DNA of 64,000 nucleotides from Candidatus Dechloromonas phosphorivorans. GTDB lineage: Bacteria; Pseudomonadota; Gammaproteobacteria; Burkholderiales; Rhodocyclaceae. The translations under genes and the position numbers were made by a program. The stretch is taken from positions 372,001 through 436,000 of the forward strand of contig JADKBR010000001.1 of assembly GCA_016714975.1 (NCBI GenBank), in the 5' to 3' direction. Under the pieces are notes generated by a model. It saw nothing but the letters and a program-made list of their open reading frames with translations, was not told the origin of the DNA and ran no database searches. Shown here piece by piece: positions 17,255 through 26,608 of this stretch (positions are counted from its first letter, which is position 1; each line of letters begins with the position of its first letter).

Positions 17255-19870
17255 ATGCAGGAAAAATATGCCCCGGCCGCCATCGAGCGTGCCGCCCAGC
17301 AGCATTGGGACAGCAGCGGTGCCGCGCGCGCCGTCGAAGACACCGGCAAGCCGAAGTACTACTGCCTGTCGATGTTCCCTTATCCGTCGGGCAAGCTGCA
17401 TATGGGGCACGTGCGCAACTACACGATCGGCGACGTCCTCTCGCGTTTCCACACGATGCTCGGCTACAACGTCATGCAGCCAATGGGCTGGGACGCCTTC
17501 GGCATGCCGGCCGAGAACGCCGCGCTGGCCAACCATGTACCGCCGGCGGCGTGGACCTACCAGAACATCGGGTACATGAAACAGCAGCTCAAGTCGCTCG
17601 GCTTCGCCATCGACTGGGAACGCGAACTGGCGACCTGCACGCCCGAGTACTACCGCTGGGAGCAGTGGCTGTTCACCCGCCTCTACGAAAAGGGCCTGGT
17701 CTACAAGAAGCTCGGGACCGTGAACTGGGATCCGGTCGACCACACCGTTCTCGCCAACGAACAGGTCATCGACGGCCGCGGCTGGCGTTCCGGCGCGCTG
17801 ATCGAAAAGCGCGAGATCCCCATGTACTACATGAAGATCACCGCCTACGCCGAAGAACTGCTGAGCGAACTCGACAACCTGCCGGGCTGGCCGGAACAGG
17901 TTCGCCTGATGCAGAAGAACTGGATCGGCAAGAGCACCGGCGTCCGCTTCGCCTTCCCGTACGAACTCGATGGCCAGCCGGAAAAGCTGTGGGTCTTCAC
18001 GACCCGCGCCGACACCATCATGGGCGTCACCTTCGTCGCCATCGCCGCCGAACACCCGCTGGCGACGCGTGCCGCGGTCGACAACCCGGAACTGGCGAAA
18101 TTCATCGAGGAGTGCAAGAAGGGCGGCGTCGCCGAAGCCGACATCGCGACGATGGAAAAGAAAGGCATGCCGACCGGCATCTACGTCAGCCATCCGCTGA
18201 CCGGCCAGGAGGTCGAAGTCTGGGTCGGCAATTACGTGCTGATGAGCTATGGCGACGGCGCCGTGATGGCCGTGCCGGCCCACGACGAACGCGATTTCGC
18301 CTTCGCCCTTAAATACAACCTGCCGATCAGGCAGGTCGTCGCCGTCGACGGCGAAACCTCGTTCAGCCACGACGCCTGGGCCGAGTGGTACGCCGACAAG
18401 CAGCGCGGCAATCTGGTCAATTCCGGCAAATACGACGGCCTCGGTTACGAAGCCGCTGTCGACGCCATTGCCGCCGACCTCGCCGCCATGGATCTCGGCG
18501 ACAAGAAGGTGCAATTCCGCCTGCGCGACTGGGGTATTTCGCGCCAGCGTTATTGGGGCTGTCCGATCCCGATCATCCACTGCAAGGCCTGCGGCGACGT
18601 GACGGTACCGGATGAGCAGTTGCCGGTCGTCCTGCCCGAGAACGTCGAGATCACCGGCGCCGGTTCGCCGCTCGCCAAAATGCCCGAGTTCTACGAGTGC
18701 AAGTGCCCGAAGTGCGGCGGCGCTGCCCGACGTGAAACCGACACCATGGACACCTTCTTCGAGTCGTCCTGGTACTTCCTGCGCTACGCCTGCCCGGACA
18801 ACACCACGGCCATGGTCGACGAGCGCGTCGCCTACTGGTGCAAGGGCGGCATCGACCAGTACATCGGCGGCATCGAGCACGCCATCCTTCACCTGCTCTA
18901 CTCGCGCTTCTTCACCAAGCTGATGCGCGACGTCGGGCTGATCGGCGACCTCGGCGAACCGTTCGCCAACCTGCTGACCCAGGGCATGGTCGTCGCCCCG
19001 ACCTTCTACCGCGAGCTGGATGGCGGCAAGAAGCAGTGGATCAACCCGGCGGATGTCGATGTCGTGACCGACGAGCGCGGCCGGCCGACCGGCGCCACCT
19101 TGCGCGCCGACGGCCTGCCGGTGGTCATCGGCGGCACCGAGAAGATGTCGAAGTCGAAGAACAACGGCGTCGACCCGCAGGCGCTGATCGACCGCTACGG
19201 CGCCGACACGGCCCGCCTGTTCATCATGTTCGCCTCGCCGCCCGACCAGTCGCTGGAATGGTCGGATGCCGGCGTCGAAGGCGCCTACCGCTTCCTGCGC
19301 CGCTTGTGGAAGACGACCTACGACCACGTGCGGGCCGGTCTCGTCGCTGCGAAAATCGACCAGAATTCACTGTCGACCGCGCAAGCCGACCTGCGTCGCA
19401 AGCTGCACCAGACCATGGGCAAGGTGGCCGACGACTACGGCCGGCGCAAGCAGTTCAACACTGCGATCGCTGCGGTGATGGAGTTGTTGAACGCCTACGA
19501 CAGGTGCGACCTCAACGATGCCGTCGGCCGCAAGCTGGGCCAGGAAACATTGGAAAGCATTGCCCTGCTGCTCCTCCCCATCGTCCCGCACATCGGCCAG
19601 GCGCTGTATGCCGAACTGAAGCCGGGTGCCGATGCCGGCCTCGTCGCCTTCCCCAAGGCCGATCCGGCCGCGTTGAAGCAGGACGAGATCGAGTTGATGG
19701 TGCAGGTCAACGGCAAGCTGCGCGGTTCGATTCGCGTTGCGGCGGAAGCCGACAAGACTGTCATCGAAGCCGCGGCCCTGGCCTCCGAGGGCGCTCTCAG
19801 GTTCATGGAAGGCAAGGCGGCGAAGAAGGTGGTCATCGTCCCCGGCCGTCTGGTCAATATCGTCGTCTAA
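17255..19870 (+). CDS. leuS: leucyl-tRNA synthetase
   Basis: The 871-residue class I synthetase charges tRNA-Leu in the cytoplasm. The HIGH signature reads HMGH in YPSGKLHMGHVRNY, and KMSKS is intact in GGTEKMSKSKNNGVDP. The CP1 editing domain lies between them (TTRADTIMGVTFVAIAAEHP), followed by an anticodon-binding domain and the C-terminal domain ending KKVVIVPGRLVNIVV. Length and order are normal. It is the first gene of a leuS-lptE-holA cluster, with lptE starting nine bases after its stop. Confidence 0.97.
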   Translation: MQEKYAPAAIERAAQQHWDSSGAARAVEDTGKPKYYCLSMFPYPSGKLHMGHVRNYTIGDVLSRFHTMLGYNVMQPMGWDAFGMPAENAALANHVPPAAWTYQNIGYMKQQLKSLGFAIDWERELATCTPEYYRWEQWLFTRLYEKGLVYKKLGTVNWDPVDHTVLANEQVIDGRGWRSGALIEKREIPMYYMKITAYAEELLSELDNLPGWPEQVRLMQKNWIGKSTGVRFAFPYELDGQPEKLWVFTTRADTIMGVTFVAIAAEHPLATRAAVDNPELAKFIEECKKGGVAEADIATMEKKGMPTGIYVSHPLTGQEVEVWVGNYVLMSYGDGAVMAVPAHDERDFAFALKYNLPIRQVVAVDGETSFSHDAWAEWYADKQRGNLVNSGKYDGLGYEAAVDAIAADLAAMDLGDKKVQFRLRDWGISRQRYWGCPIPIIHCKACGDVTVPDEQLPVVLPENVEITGAGSPLAKMPEFYECKCPKCGGAARRETDTMDTFFESSWYFLRYACPDNTTAMVDERVAYWCKGGIDQYIGGIEHAILHLLYSRFFTKLMRDVGLIGDLGEPFANLLTQGMVVAPTFYRELDGGKKQWINPADVDVVTDERGRPTGATLRADGLPVVIGGTEKMSKSKNNGVDPQALIDRYGADTARLFIMFASPPDQSLEWSDAGVEGAYRFLRRLWKTTYDHVRAGLVAAKIDQNSLSTAQADLRRKLHQTMGKVADDYGRRKQFNTAIAAVMELLNAYDRCDLNDAVGRKLGQETLESIALLLLPIVPHIGQALYAELKPGADAGLVAFPKADPAALKQDEIELMVQVNGKLRGSIRVAAEADKTVIEAAALASEGALRFMEGKAAKKVVIVPGRLVNIVV

Positions 19871-19879
19871 GGAGTCGCC

Positions 19880-20404
19880 ATGCGCGTCCCATTCCGCGTT
19901 TTTCTCGCCCTGATCCTGGCAGCTGTCGTTGCCGGCTGCGGCTTCCAGTTGCGCGGCACATTGAGCGGTAACCTGCCCTACAAGACGCTTTACATTGCGC
20001 TGCCTGAAACGGCCGATGTCCGCATCTGGATGCAGCGCTACATCGGCGCCACCGGCCAGACCAAGATTGTCGACAACGCCAAGGATGCCGAAGCGGTCTT
20101 CCAGCAGATCAATGACAGCCGCAACAAGATCATCCTCAGCGTAAACACCCAGGGCCGCGTCCGCGAGTACCGCCTGCAACTGAACTACGGCTTCCGCGTG
20201 GTCAACGCCAAGGGTCAGGAATTGGTCGGGCCCAACGAAATCACTCTGTCGCGCGACATCACCTACGACGATTCGACGGTACTCGCCAAGGACCTCGAAG
20301 AGGGTCTGCTCTGGCGTGACATGAACAATGACCTGGTCAACCAGATCGTTCGCCGCCTCTCCCTGATCAAGCCGAAGAATCCGGACCTCGAAGAAGACGA
20401 GTGA
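19880..20404 (+). CDS. lptE: LPS-assembly lipoprotein LptE
   Basis: This 174-residue outer-membrane lipoprotein plugs the LptD barrel and helps insert lipopolysaccharide. The lipoprotein signal is clear: a basic start MRVPFR, a hydrophobic stretch and the lipobox VAGC, followed by GFQLRG, which is the usual start of mature LptE. AAGGAG precedes the ATG. The position between leuS and holA is the conserved one in proteobacteria. Its stop overlaps the holA start. Confidence 0.93.
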   Translation: MRVPFRVFLALILAAVVAGCGFQLRGTLSGNLPYKTLYIALPETADVRIWMQRYIGATGQTKIVDNAKDAEAVFQQINDSRNKIILSVNTQGRVREYRLQLNYGFRVVNAKGQELVGPNEITLSRDITYDDSTVLAKDLEEGLLWRDMNNDLVNQIVRRLSLIKPKNPDLEEDE

Positions 20405-21411
20405 TGTTGCTCAAGGGCGAACAACTCGCCGCGCACCTCGAACGTGAGTTGCGTCCGCTCTATGTGGTTTATGGCAATGAACCACTGCTGGTCATCGAAG
20501 CCGCCGACGCGATCCGCGCCAAGGCCCGCCAGCAGGGTTACGGCGAACGCGAGATTCTCACAGTTCTGCCGCATTTCGACTGGAACCAGTTGCTGGCAGC
20601 CGGCGGCAACCTGTCGCTGTTCGGCGACCGGAAACTGATCGATCTGCGCATCCCGACCGGCAAACCTGGCAAGGAAGGTGGCGCGGCATTGCAGGACTGG
20701 TGCAGGAACCCGTCGCCGGACAACCTGCTGCTGGTCACGCTACCCGAACTCGACTGGCGCGAGGAGAAAGCCGTCTGGTTCACGACACTGGTCAATGCTG
20801 GCGTCGCAATCAAGCTGATGGCCCCGCCACTCGCCGAACTGCCGGGCTGGCTTGTTGGCCGGCTACGTCGCCAGCAGCAGAGCGCCGGGCTGGAAAGCCT
20901 CAAATTCATCGCCGAACACGTCGAGGGCAACCTGCTAGCCGCGCATCAGGAAATCCAGAAGCTTGCCCTGCTCTACCCGCCGGGCGCGCTTAGCCCGGAG
21001 CAGATTCGCGAAGCCGTCCACAACGTGGCCCGCTACGACATCGACAGCCTGCGCGAAGCCCTGCTCGCCGGCGACATCAGCCGTTTGAGCCGGACGCTTG
21101 ACGGGTTGATGCACGAGGGCGAACCGCCGCCGCTGGTGCTGTGGGCAATGGCTGAAGAAATTCGCACCCTGACACTGATCCGCAGCGGACTTGACCGCGG
21201 CCGGCCGCTCGAACTGCTGCTCAAGGAAGCCAAGGTCTGGGGAGCTCGCGCCAACCCGGTGAAAAAGGCGCTCCAGCGGCTGTCGACCGCAACCCTCGAA
21301 GCGGCGCTGCACCATGCGGGACGAATCGACCGCCTTGCCAAGGGCATCGGTCAGGGCAATATCTGGGACGAGTTCTTGCGCCTCGCCCTCAGCCTCAGCA
21401 CGACGAAATAG
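20404..21411 (+). CDS. holA: DNA polymerase III delta subunit
   Basis: The protein (335 aa) is the clamp-loader delta subunit that opens the beta clamp. The N-terminal segment PLYVVYGNEPLLVIEAADAI and the downstream LLLVTLPELDWREEKAVWF, HVEGNLLAAHQEIQKLALL and the C-terminal collar domain are typical. The ATG at 20404 overlaps the lptE stop by one base; a GTG one codon earlier is also possible. It completes the leuS-lptE-holA cluster. Confidence 0.93.
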   Translation: MLLKGEQLAAHLERELRPLYVVYGNEPLLVIEAADAIRAKARQQGYGEREILTVLPHFDWNQLLAAGGNLSLFGDRKLIDLRIPTGKPGKEGGAALQDWCRNPSPDNLLLVTLPELDWREEKAVWFTTLVNAGVAIKLMAPPLAELPGWLVGRLRRQQQSAGLESLKFIAEHVEGNLLAAHQEIQKLALLYPPGALSPEQIREAVHNVARYDIDSLREALLAGDISRLSRTLDGLMHEGEPPPLVLWAMAEEIRTLTLIRSGLDRGRPLELLLKEAKVWGARANPVKKALQRLSTATLEAALHHAGRIDRLAKGIGQGNIWDEFLRLALSLSTTK

Positions 21412-21417
21412 TTACCT

Positions 21418-21648
21418 TCACCCTGTCCCTGTGCCTTCGTCAGGTTCGAGGTCTTCCCACATGCAGTCCGGCTCGCTACGAGAGTCATTCAGCCCACGTT
21501 TCTGTACTGTCTGTACCAGACACTCGCCCTTGCAATCCAGGGACACTACGACAACCTTCATATCAGAATCTATATGGCGTTCGCCATCCCAATAGCTGCA
21601 GGTTGCACAAACCTTGGCCTCGGTAGGCAAAATCAGTTTCTCATTCAT
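21418..21648 (-). CDS. small cysteine-containing protein, unknown function
   Basis: A 76-residue reading frame on the minus strand has AAGGGG eight bases before its ATG. It carries CATCSYWDGER near residue 15, then CKGEC and a last cysteine in EPDCMWEDLEPD, giving a CxxC...CxxxC...C pattern that could bind a metal. The protein is acidic overall with no signal peptide. It is convergent with holA, only six bases from its stop. I see no known function; a redox or zinc role is a guess from the cysteines. Confidence 0.72.
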   Translation of the reverse strand: MNEKLILPTEAKVCATCSYWDGERHIDSDMKVVVVSLDCKGECLVQTVQKRGLNDSRSEPDCMWEDLEPDEGTGTG

Positions 21649-21728
21649 GTTGTCCCCTTCTAATACCCGCGTTTTAACAAGGGCTATGAGTTCTCCCGCC
21701 TGGCGAAGTTCCCTCTAAATTTGCCCGC

Positions 21729-21734
21729 TATAAT
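21729..21734 (+). promoter_or_regulatory. candidate -10 element for proA
   Basis: TATAAT lies 27 bases before the proA ATG in the region divergent from the small Cys protein gene. No good -35 hexamer is seen at 16-18 bases. Confidence 0.4.
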
Positions 21735-21761
21735 GAGGCTTTCCGCCGAATCTGGAACAAC

Positions 21762-23018
21762 ATGGAACTCAAGGACTACATGCAGACCGTCGGCCGTCAG
21801 GCCCGGACTGCCTCGCGCCGCCTGGCGACAGCCACGACCGCCGAGAAGAACGCCGCGCTGCTGCACATCGCCGCCGCCATCCGCCGCGAAAAAGCCGCGC
21901 TGGTCGCTGCCAACCAGGAAGACCTCGCCGCCGCCCGTGCCGCCGGCCTTGAAGCCGCCATGCTCGACCGCCTGACGCTTTCGGAGAAGGGCGTCGACAG
22001 CATGGCCGAGGGCGTCGAGCAGGTCGCCACGCTGCCCGATCCGATCGGCGAGATGGGCGAATTCAAGTTCCAGCCCTCCGGCATCCAGGTCGGAAAGATG
22101 CGCGTGCCGCTCGGTGTCATCGGCATCATTTACGAAGCGCGCCCGAACGTCACTGCCGACGCTGCCGCGCTGTGCCTGAAGTCAGGCAACGCCGCCATCC
22201 TGCGCGGCGGTTCGGAAGCCATCCGCTCCAACCGCGCCATAGCCGCGCTGGTTCAGGAGGGTCTGCTGGCGGCCGGCCTGCCGGCTGAGTGCGTACAAGT
22301 CATCGCCACCACCGACCGCGCCGCCGTCGGCGAACTGATCACCATGCGTGAATTCGTCGACGTCATCGTGCCGCGCGGCGGCAAGGGCCTGATTGCCCGC
22401 CTGCTGGCCGAATCACGCGTGCCAATGATCCAGCACCTCGACGGCAACTGCCACGTCTACCTGGAAGAGGAAGCCGACCCGAACAAGGCGCTCAAGATTG
22501 TCGAAAATTCCAAGACCCAGCGTTACGGCACCTGCAACACCGCGGAGTCGCTGCTCGTCGACCGCTCGGTCGCCGCCATGCTGTTGCCGCCCATCGCCCA
22601 CATGCTGACGACCAAGGGCGTCGAAATCCGGGGCTGCGCCGAGACCTGCGCGTTGGTCAAGGAAGCCGTGCCGGCGACCGAAGAGGACTACTACACCGAG
22701 TTCCTCGCGCCGATCATTTCAGTGAAGGTGGTTGCCGGCATTGACGAAGCGATCGCCCGCATCAACCAGTACTCGTCACACCACACCGACGCCATCGTCA
22801 CCGACAACCATCCCAAGGCCATGCGTTTCCTGCGTGAGGTCGATTCGGCATCGGTGATGATCAACGCCTCGACGCGCTTCGCCGATGGTTTCGAATATGG
22901 CCTCGGCGCCGAGATCGGCATTTCGACCGACAAGATCCACGCCCGCGGCCCGGTCGGCCTCGAAGGGCTGACCAGCCAGAAGTGGGTAGTTCTGGGCGAT
23001 GGACACGTCAGGGGCTGA
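21762..23018 (+). CDS. proA: gamma-glutamyl phosphate reductase
   Basis: The 418-residue enzyme reduces gamma-glutamyl phosphate with NADPH to glutamate semialdehyde, the second step of proline synthesis. It belongs to the aldehyde dehydrogenase superfamily; the catalytic cysteine lies in RYGTCNTAESLLVD and the cofactor region in GVIGIIYEARPNVTADAAA. The C-terminus FGLGAE-type motif reads YGLGAEIGISTDKIHARGPVGLEG in two conserved blocks. Length is normal. proB is not adjacent. Confidence 0.96.
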   Translation: MELKDYMQTVGRQARTASRRLATATTAEKNAALLHIAAAIRREKAALVAANQEDLAAARAAGLEAAMLDRLTLSEKGVDSMAEGVEQVATLPDPIGEMGEFKFQPSGIQVGKMRVPLGVIGIIYEARPNVTADAAALCLKSGNAAILRGGSEAIRSNRAIAALVQEGLLAAGLPAECVQVIATTDRAAVGELITMREFVDVIVPRGGKGLIARLLAESRVPMIQHLDGNCHVYLEEEADPNKALKIVENSKTQRYGTCNTAESLLVDRSVAAMLLPPIAHMLTTKGVEIRGCAETCALVKEAVPATEEDYYTEFLAPIISVKVVAGIDEAIARINQYSSHHTDAIVTDNHPKAMRFLREVDSASVMINASTRFADGFEYGLGAEIGISTDKIHARGPVGLEGLTSQKWVVLGDGHVRG

Positions 23019-23104
23019 AGACGAAAGCACACGGACGGGTTGCGCTGACTGCAACGCATGTCGTATAGCACTGGCCCAAGTCAGGCCCCTGCAGCATAGG
23101 CGCG

Positions 23105-24313
23105 CTAAGGCCTGATTCTGTCCTGGCCTCTGTTGCCGCCGGCCTCCGCCCGCGGGAAGCAGACTTGGGCAGCAGCGATCAGACCGGCGGTCAGCAACAG
23201 GGCTGCCGGCAGCAAGAACTGGCTGCTCTTCCAATCGCTCAGCCACTGGCTGGTAAAAGCGATCCGGAGAAGAGTGCATACAGCTGTCACGGCAAAGAAA
23301 CTCCCCATGAACAGGCCCTCGGAGCCCCGCAATCCGGCGCTCGAGGCTCTTTCCATCAGGCCGGCAAAGGCCATCGCCCAACCGGCCCCGCAGATCAGTT
23401 GCAGGAAAATCAGCATCCCGAGGTTGCCGACGACCCCTGCCGCATAGCTGGCTGCTGCGGTCAGCAGGATGCCGCCTGTGGCCACGGGCATCGCACCAAA
23501 ACGCTTGAGCAACGGCCCAACCGCAACCAGCATGGCAAAGAAACCGAGCCAAACAAGCGGCATCAGCCACGGCAGTTGTTCCTTGCCGGCATGCAACTGA
23601 TACAGCGGCGAGGCATTGACGAAGGCGTGGAGCTGAAAGCCGAACCCGGCCAACCCGAGCACCAGCAACAGCGGCAGATAAGCAGCAAAGCTGGCCGGTC
23701 GCGGTGGCTCTTGCTCGGCGACTGGCACGTTCTTGCCAACCACCCGCAGCAGCACGATCACGGCCACAAGCAGAGTCACCGCAGACATCGAGAAGGACAG
23801 TCGCGGGTCGCTACCCTTCAGCCAGAGCCCGACAAATGGTGCGAGGGCCGATGCCAGTGCCATCCCGGAGGCATACCATACGACAAGATCCGCTTGCTGC
23901 GCCGCTTTGGCGCGCTTGCCGAGCAGGATCAGGGTCGGCGCTCGCACCACCGAAGCGGAAACGACCCAGATCCCCAGGACAGCGAGCAATGCACCGGGCA
24001 CGACGCCAGCGACCAGTGGCAGCAGCACGAAAGCGACGGTCGAAAGGCTGCTCAGCACGACCAGCAACCGGGCAAGGCGACGATAGCCTTCGGCCATGCG
24101 GTCAGCCATCATGCCAAAAGCCACATCCATCACGGCAAAAACCAGTTGATCGGCCATCAGCAGGAGAGGCAGCCAACTTGCGGCAATCCCTGCCGTCGCC
24201 AGCAGGCCGGGCAGCTGGAAGACATATACTGTCCATGCCAGAGTGAAGAAAAACTGCACACCGGCCAATGCCGGTCCGCCGGCCAGCCTCGTATTCGACG
24301 CCTGCTCACTCAT
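23105..24313 (-). CDS. MFS transporter
   Basis: This 402-residue protein has about twelve hydrophobic helices spread over its whole length, as in the major facilitator superfamily. The loop between helices 2 and 3 reads FGMMADRMAEGYRR, close to the MFS motif A. The ATG at 24313 is used; an upstream TTG start would add ten residues. The gene is convergent with proA and divergent from ogt. The substrate cannot be told from the sequence. Confidence 0.85.
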   Translation of the reverse strand: MSEQASNTRLAGGPALAGVQFFFTLAWTVYVFQLPGLLATAGIAASWLPLLLMADQLVFAVMDVAFGMMADRMAEGYRRLARLLVVLSSLSTVAFVLLPLVAGVVPGALLAVLGIWVVSASVVRAPTLILLGKRAKAAQQADLVVWYASGMALASALAPFVGLWLKGSDPRLSFSMSAVTLLVAVIVLLRVVGKNVPVAEQEPPRPASFAAYLPLLLVLGLAGFGFQLHAFVNASPLYQLHAGKEQLPWLMPLVWLGFFAMLVAVGPLLKRFGAMPVATGGILLTAAASYAAGVVGNLGMLIFLQLICGAGWAMAFAGLMERASSAGLRGSEGLFMGSFFAVTAVCTLLRIAFTSQWLSDWKSSQFLLPAALLLTAGLIAAAQVCFPRAEAGGNRGQDRIRP

Positions 24314-24381
24314 GGCCAGTCTCGTATCAATGGTGGTTCGCAACCATGATAATCTAGCTCCAGGTTCTACTGAGGATCGTT

Positions 24382-24864
24382 ATGAATACCATGCATAAAT
24401 ACCAGGCGATCGTCGGCACTCCCGCATTTGCGCTTGGAGTTTGCTGCAGCGACGACGAAATCACGTTGATCGAATTTCTCGAGCCGCAGCAGGAACAGGC
24501 TCCGATAACACCCCTCGCAGCAGAAGCGGTGCGTCAGTTGATCACCTACCTGCGCGACCCGACCCTTGAATTCGCCCTGCCGCTGCGCGCCTCCGGCACC
24601 GTCTTCCAGCGCCGGGTCTGGGAACAGATTGCCGCGATTCCCCCCGGAGAAACGCACACTTACGGTCAACTGGCAAAATACCTCAGAAATGCCCCGCGCG
24701 CGGTCGGCCAGGCCTGCGGAGCCAATCCGTATCCGGTCGTCGTCCCCTGCCATCGCGTCGTCGCCACCGGCGGCGGGCTGGGCGGCTTCGCCCGCGAACG
24801 CGGTGGCTTCCTGCTTGACGTCAAGCGCTGGCTGCTGCAGCATGAACACAGCCTCCCCGGCTGA
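24382..24864 (+). CDS. ogt: methylated-DNA--protein-cysteine methyltransferase
   Basis: The 160-residue suicide repair protein moves the methyl group of O6-methylguanine to its own cysteine. The acceptor is C123 in the PCHRV motif (VVVPCHRVVATGGGLGGFA), and the DNA-binding part has FQRRVWEQIAAIPPGETHTYG. GAGGA precedes the ATG at 24382. No AdaA-type regulatory domain is present, so it is Ogt-like. It overlaps xerD by 23 bases, an unusually long overlap that suggests coupled translation. Confidence 0.93.
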   Translation: MNTMHKYQAIVGTPAFALGVCCSDDEITLIEFLEPQQEQAPITPLAAEAVRQLITYLRDPTLEFALPLRASGTVFQRRVWEQIAAIPPGETHTYGQLAKYLRNAPRAVGQACGANPYPVVVPCHRVVATGGGLGGFARERGGFLLDVKRWLLQHEHSLPG

Positions 24865-25750
24865 TCTCGCCGAGATAGACACCTTCTGCGACGCCCTCTG
24901 GCTCGAAGATGGGCTGGCCAAAGCAACGCTCGACAGCTATCGCTCCGACCTCAGCCAGTTGGCCTCGTGGCTGGCCAGCCATGATCACGAAACGCTGCTC
25001 GACATCCGCGAGACCGCGCTGATCAACTTCATCGCCCATCTTTCCCGGCGAGCCCGTGCCAGTTCGCAGTCACGCTACCTGTCAACGCTGCGCCGCTTCT
25101 ACCGCTGGCAACTCGGACGCGGCCGCATCGTTGCCGACCCGACGCTGAAGCTGGCCAACCCGGCGCGACCCTCGCGCCTGCCCAAGGTGATGTCGGAAAA
25201 GCAGGTCGATAGCCTGCTCAACGCGCCGGACATCGACACCCCGCTCGGTTTGCGCGACCGAGCCATGCTCGAAACCCTCTACGCAGCTGGCCTGCGCGTT
25301 TCCGAACTGGTCAATCTCAGATTGCACGAAGTAAGCTTCAACGAAGGCGTGTTACGCGCCCTCGGCAAGGGCAGCAAGGAGCGCCTGGTGCCGCTCGGCG
25401 AACAAGCCATCGACTGGCTGGGCCGCTACCTGAACGAAGCGCGACGAGAAATCCTCAAGGGGCAGCTGAGCGACGCGCTGTTCGTCACCGCCCGAGGTCG
25501 CGCCATGACTCGCCAGGCTTTCTGGCAACTAATCAAGCGCTACGCCCTGATCGCCGACATCGCGCCGGAAAAGCTGTCCCCACATGTCTTGCGCCACGCC
25601 TTCGCAACCCACCTGCTCAACCACGGTGCCGACCTGCGCGTCGTCCAGCTGCTGCTCGGCCATGCCGACATTTCGACAACACAGATCTACACCCATGTCG
25701 CCCGCGAGCGCCTGAAAAGTCTGCACGCCGTGCATCACCCGCGCGGCTGA
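24842..25750 (+). CDS. xerD: site-specific tyrosine recombinase XerD
   Basis: The 302-residue recombinase acts with XerC at dif to resolve chromosome dimers. The catalytic residues are all visible: R152 in AAGLRVSELV, K176 in GKGSKERLVPL, H248 and R251 in PHVLRHAFATHLL, H274 in LLGHADISTTQIYTHV, and nucleophile Y283. An N-terminal SAM-like core-binding domain covers about residues 10-100. The ATG at 24842 begins MNTASPADLAEID and lies inside the end of ogt. Length and sequence match XerD better than an integrase of a mobile element, and no element ends are seen nearby. Confidence 0.92.
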   Translation: MNTASPADLAEIDTFCDALWLEDGLAKATLDSYRSDLSQLASWLASHDHETLLDIRETALINFIAHLSRRARASSQSRYLSTLRRFYRWQLGRGRIVADPTLKLANPARPSRLPKVMSEKQVDSLLNAPDIDTPLGLRDRAMLETLYAAGLRVSELVNLRLHEVSFNEGVLRALGKGSKERLVPLGEQAIDWLGRYLNEARREILKGQLSDALFVTARGRAMTRQAFWQLIKRYALIADIAPEKLSPHVLRHAFATHLLNHGADLRVVQLLLGHADISTTQIYTHVARERLKSLHAVHHPRG

Positions 25751-25853
25751 ATCCGGACTTCCCGCAAGCCTGACTTGGGCATATCATTGCTCAAGGCATC
25801 GGTCTTCACCGATTTGTGTCGCCTGAACACAAACTCTGCAAGGGGGTAGGAAA

Positions 25854-26060
25854 GTGGAAAATTCATTGGCATTGCTTGGCCGAATCGCCGGCATGGTCGG
25901 GATACTCATGTGCCTGACCAGCGGTGTCGCCCGCCTCGCCGGAATGCACTGGCTTGGCGGATTCGAGACGCTCACGCTGCTTCAGGGCGGGATCGCGGGG
26001 ATGGTCTTTGGCTGTTTCTTCCTGCTCCTTGCCTTGGCGAAGGATGCCGGAATCCGGTAG
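25854..26060 (+). CDS. small two-helix membrane protein, unknown function
   Basis: A 68-residue protein starts with GTG at 25854 behind AGGGGGTAGG, a strong ribosome site. It has two hydrophobic helices, about residues 8-28 and 42-62, and ends KDAGIR. It lies between xerD and ybaK on the same strand. Small inner-membrane proteins of this kind are common in the group; no function can be given. Confidence 0.68.
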   Translation: MENSLALLGRIAGMVGILMCLTSGVARLAGMHWLGGFETLTLLQGGIAGMVFGCFFLLLALAKDAGIR

Positions 26061-26116
26061 CCGCCTGCACACGCAGGTGACGCTGAATTCATTGCTGACA
26101 ACCCCGGCAATCACGA

Positions 26117-26608
26117 ATGAATGATGGTGCCCACGCGCCCGAAACCCGGGCCATCAGGTTCCTGAAGGCACACGGAATTCCCTTCTCCAGCCACCTGTAT
26201 GCCTACGAAGAACATGGTGGCACAAAGGTTTCCGCACGCCAGCTCAACGTTGATGAGCACGCTGTCGTCAAAACGCTGGTCTTCGAAGATGAGGCCGCCA
26301 GGCCGCTCATCGTCCTGATGCACGGCGACCGCAAGGTATCTGCCAGGGAACTCGCCCGCCAGATCGGCTGCAAGAAGGTCGAGCCGTGTACGCCCGAAGC
26401 CGCCAACCGCCACACCGGTTACCTGGTGGGCGGCACCAGCCCCTTCGGGACAAGAAAGCAGATACCGGTCTATCTTGAAAGAACCATCCTCGATCTGCCG
26501 CTGATCTATGTCAACGGCGGCCGGCGCGGCTATCTGGTTGGCCTGCATCCGCACGATCTCATACGGGCACTGCCGACAAAAACCGTGGAAGCCGCAATCG
26601 TCAAATAG
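26117..26608 (+). CDS. ybaK: Cys-tRNA(Pro) deacylase, YbaK/EbsC family
   Basis: The 163-residue YbaK-domain protein hydrolyses mischarged Cys-tRNA(Pro). Diagnostic segments are VVKTLVFEDEAARPLIVLMHGD, the lysine region KKVEPCTPEAANRHTGYLVGGTSPFG, and the C-terminal YVNGGRRGYLVGLHP, each within the expected positions. Length is normal. The 3' end overlaps the convergent folB gene by eight bases. Confidence 0.9.
   Translation: MNDGAHAPETRAIRFLKAHGIPFSSHLYAYEEHGGTKVSARQLNVDEHAVVKTLVFEDEAARPLIVLMHGDRKVSARELARQIGCKKVEPCTPEAANRHTGYLVGGTSPFGTRKQIPVYLERTILDLPLIYVNGGRRGYLVGLHPHDLIRALPTKTVEAAIVK

Noticed and set aside
17249..19327. 692-codon minus-strand frame opposite leuS
   Set aside because: The plus strand encodes leucyl-tRNA synthetase with all signatures; the minus frame is a shadow.
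24842..25750. Tyrosine recombinase as a sign of an integrated element
   Set aside because: Length, residues and neighbours fit housekeeping XerD, and no attachment sites or element genes are near.
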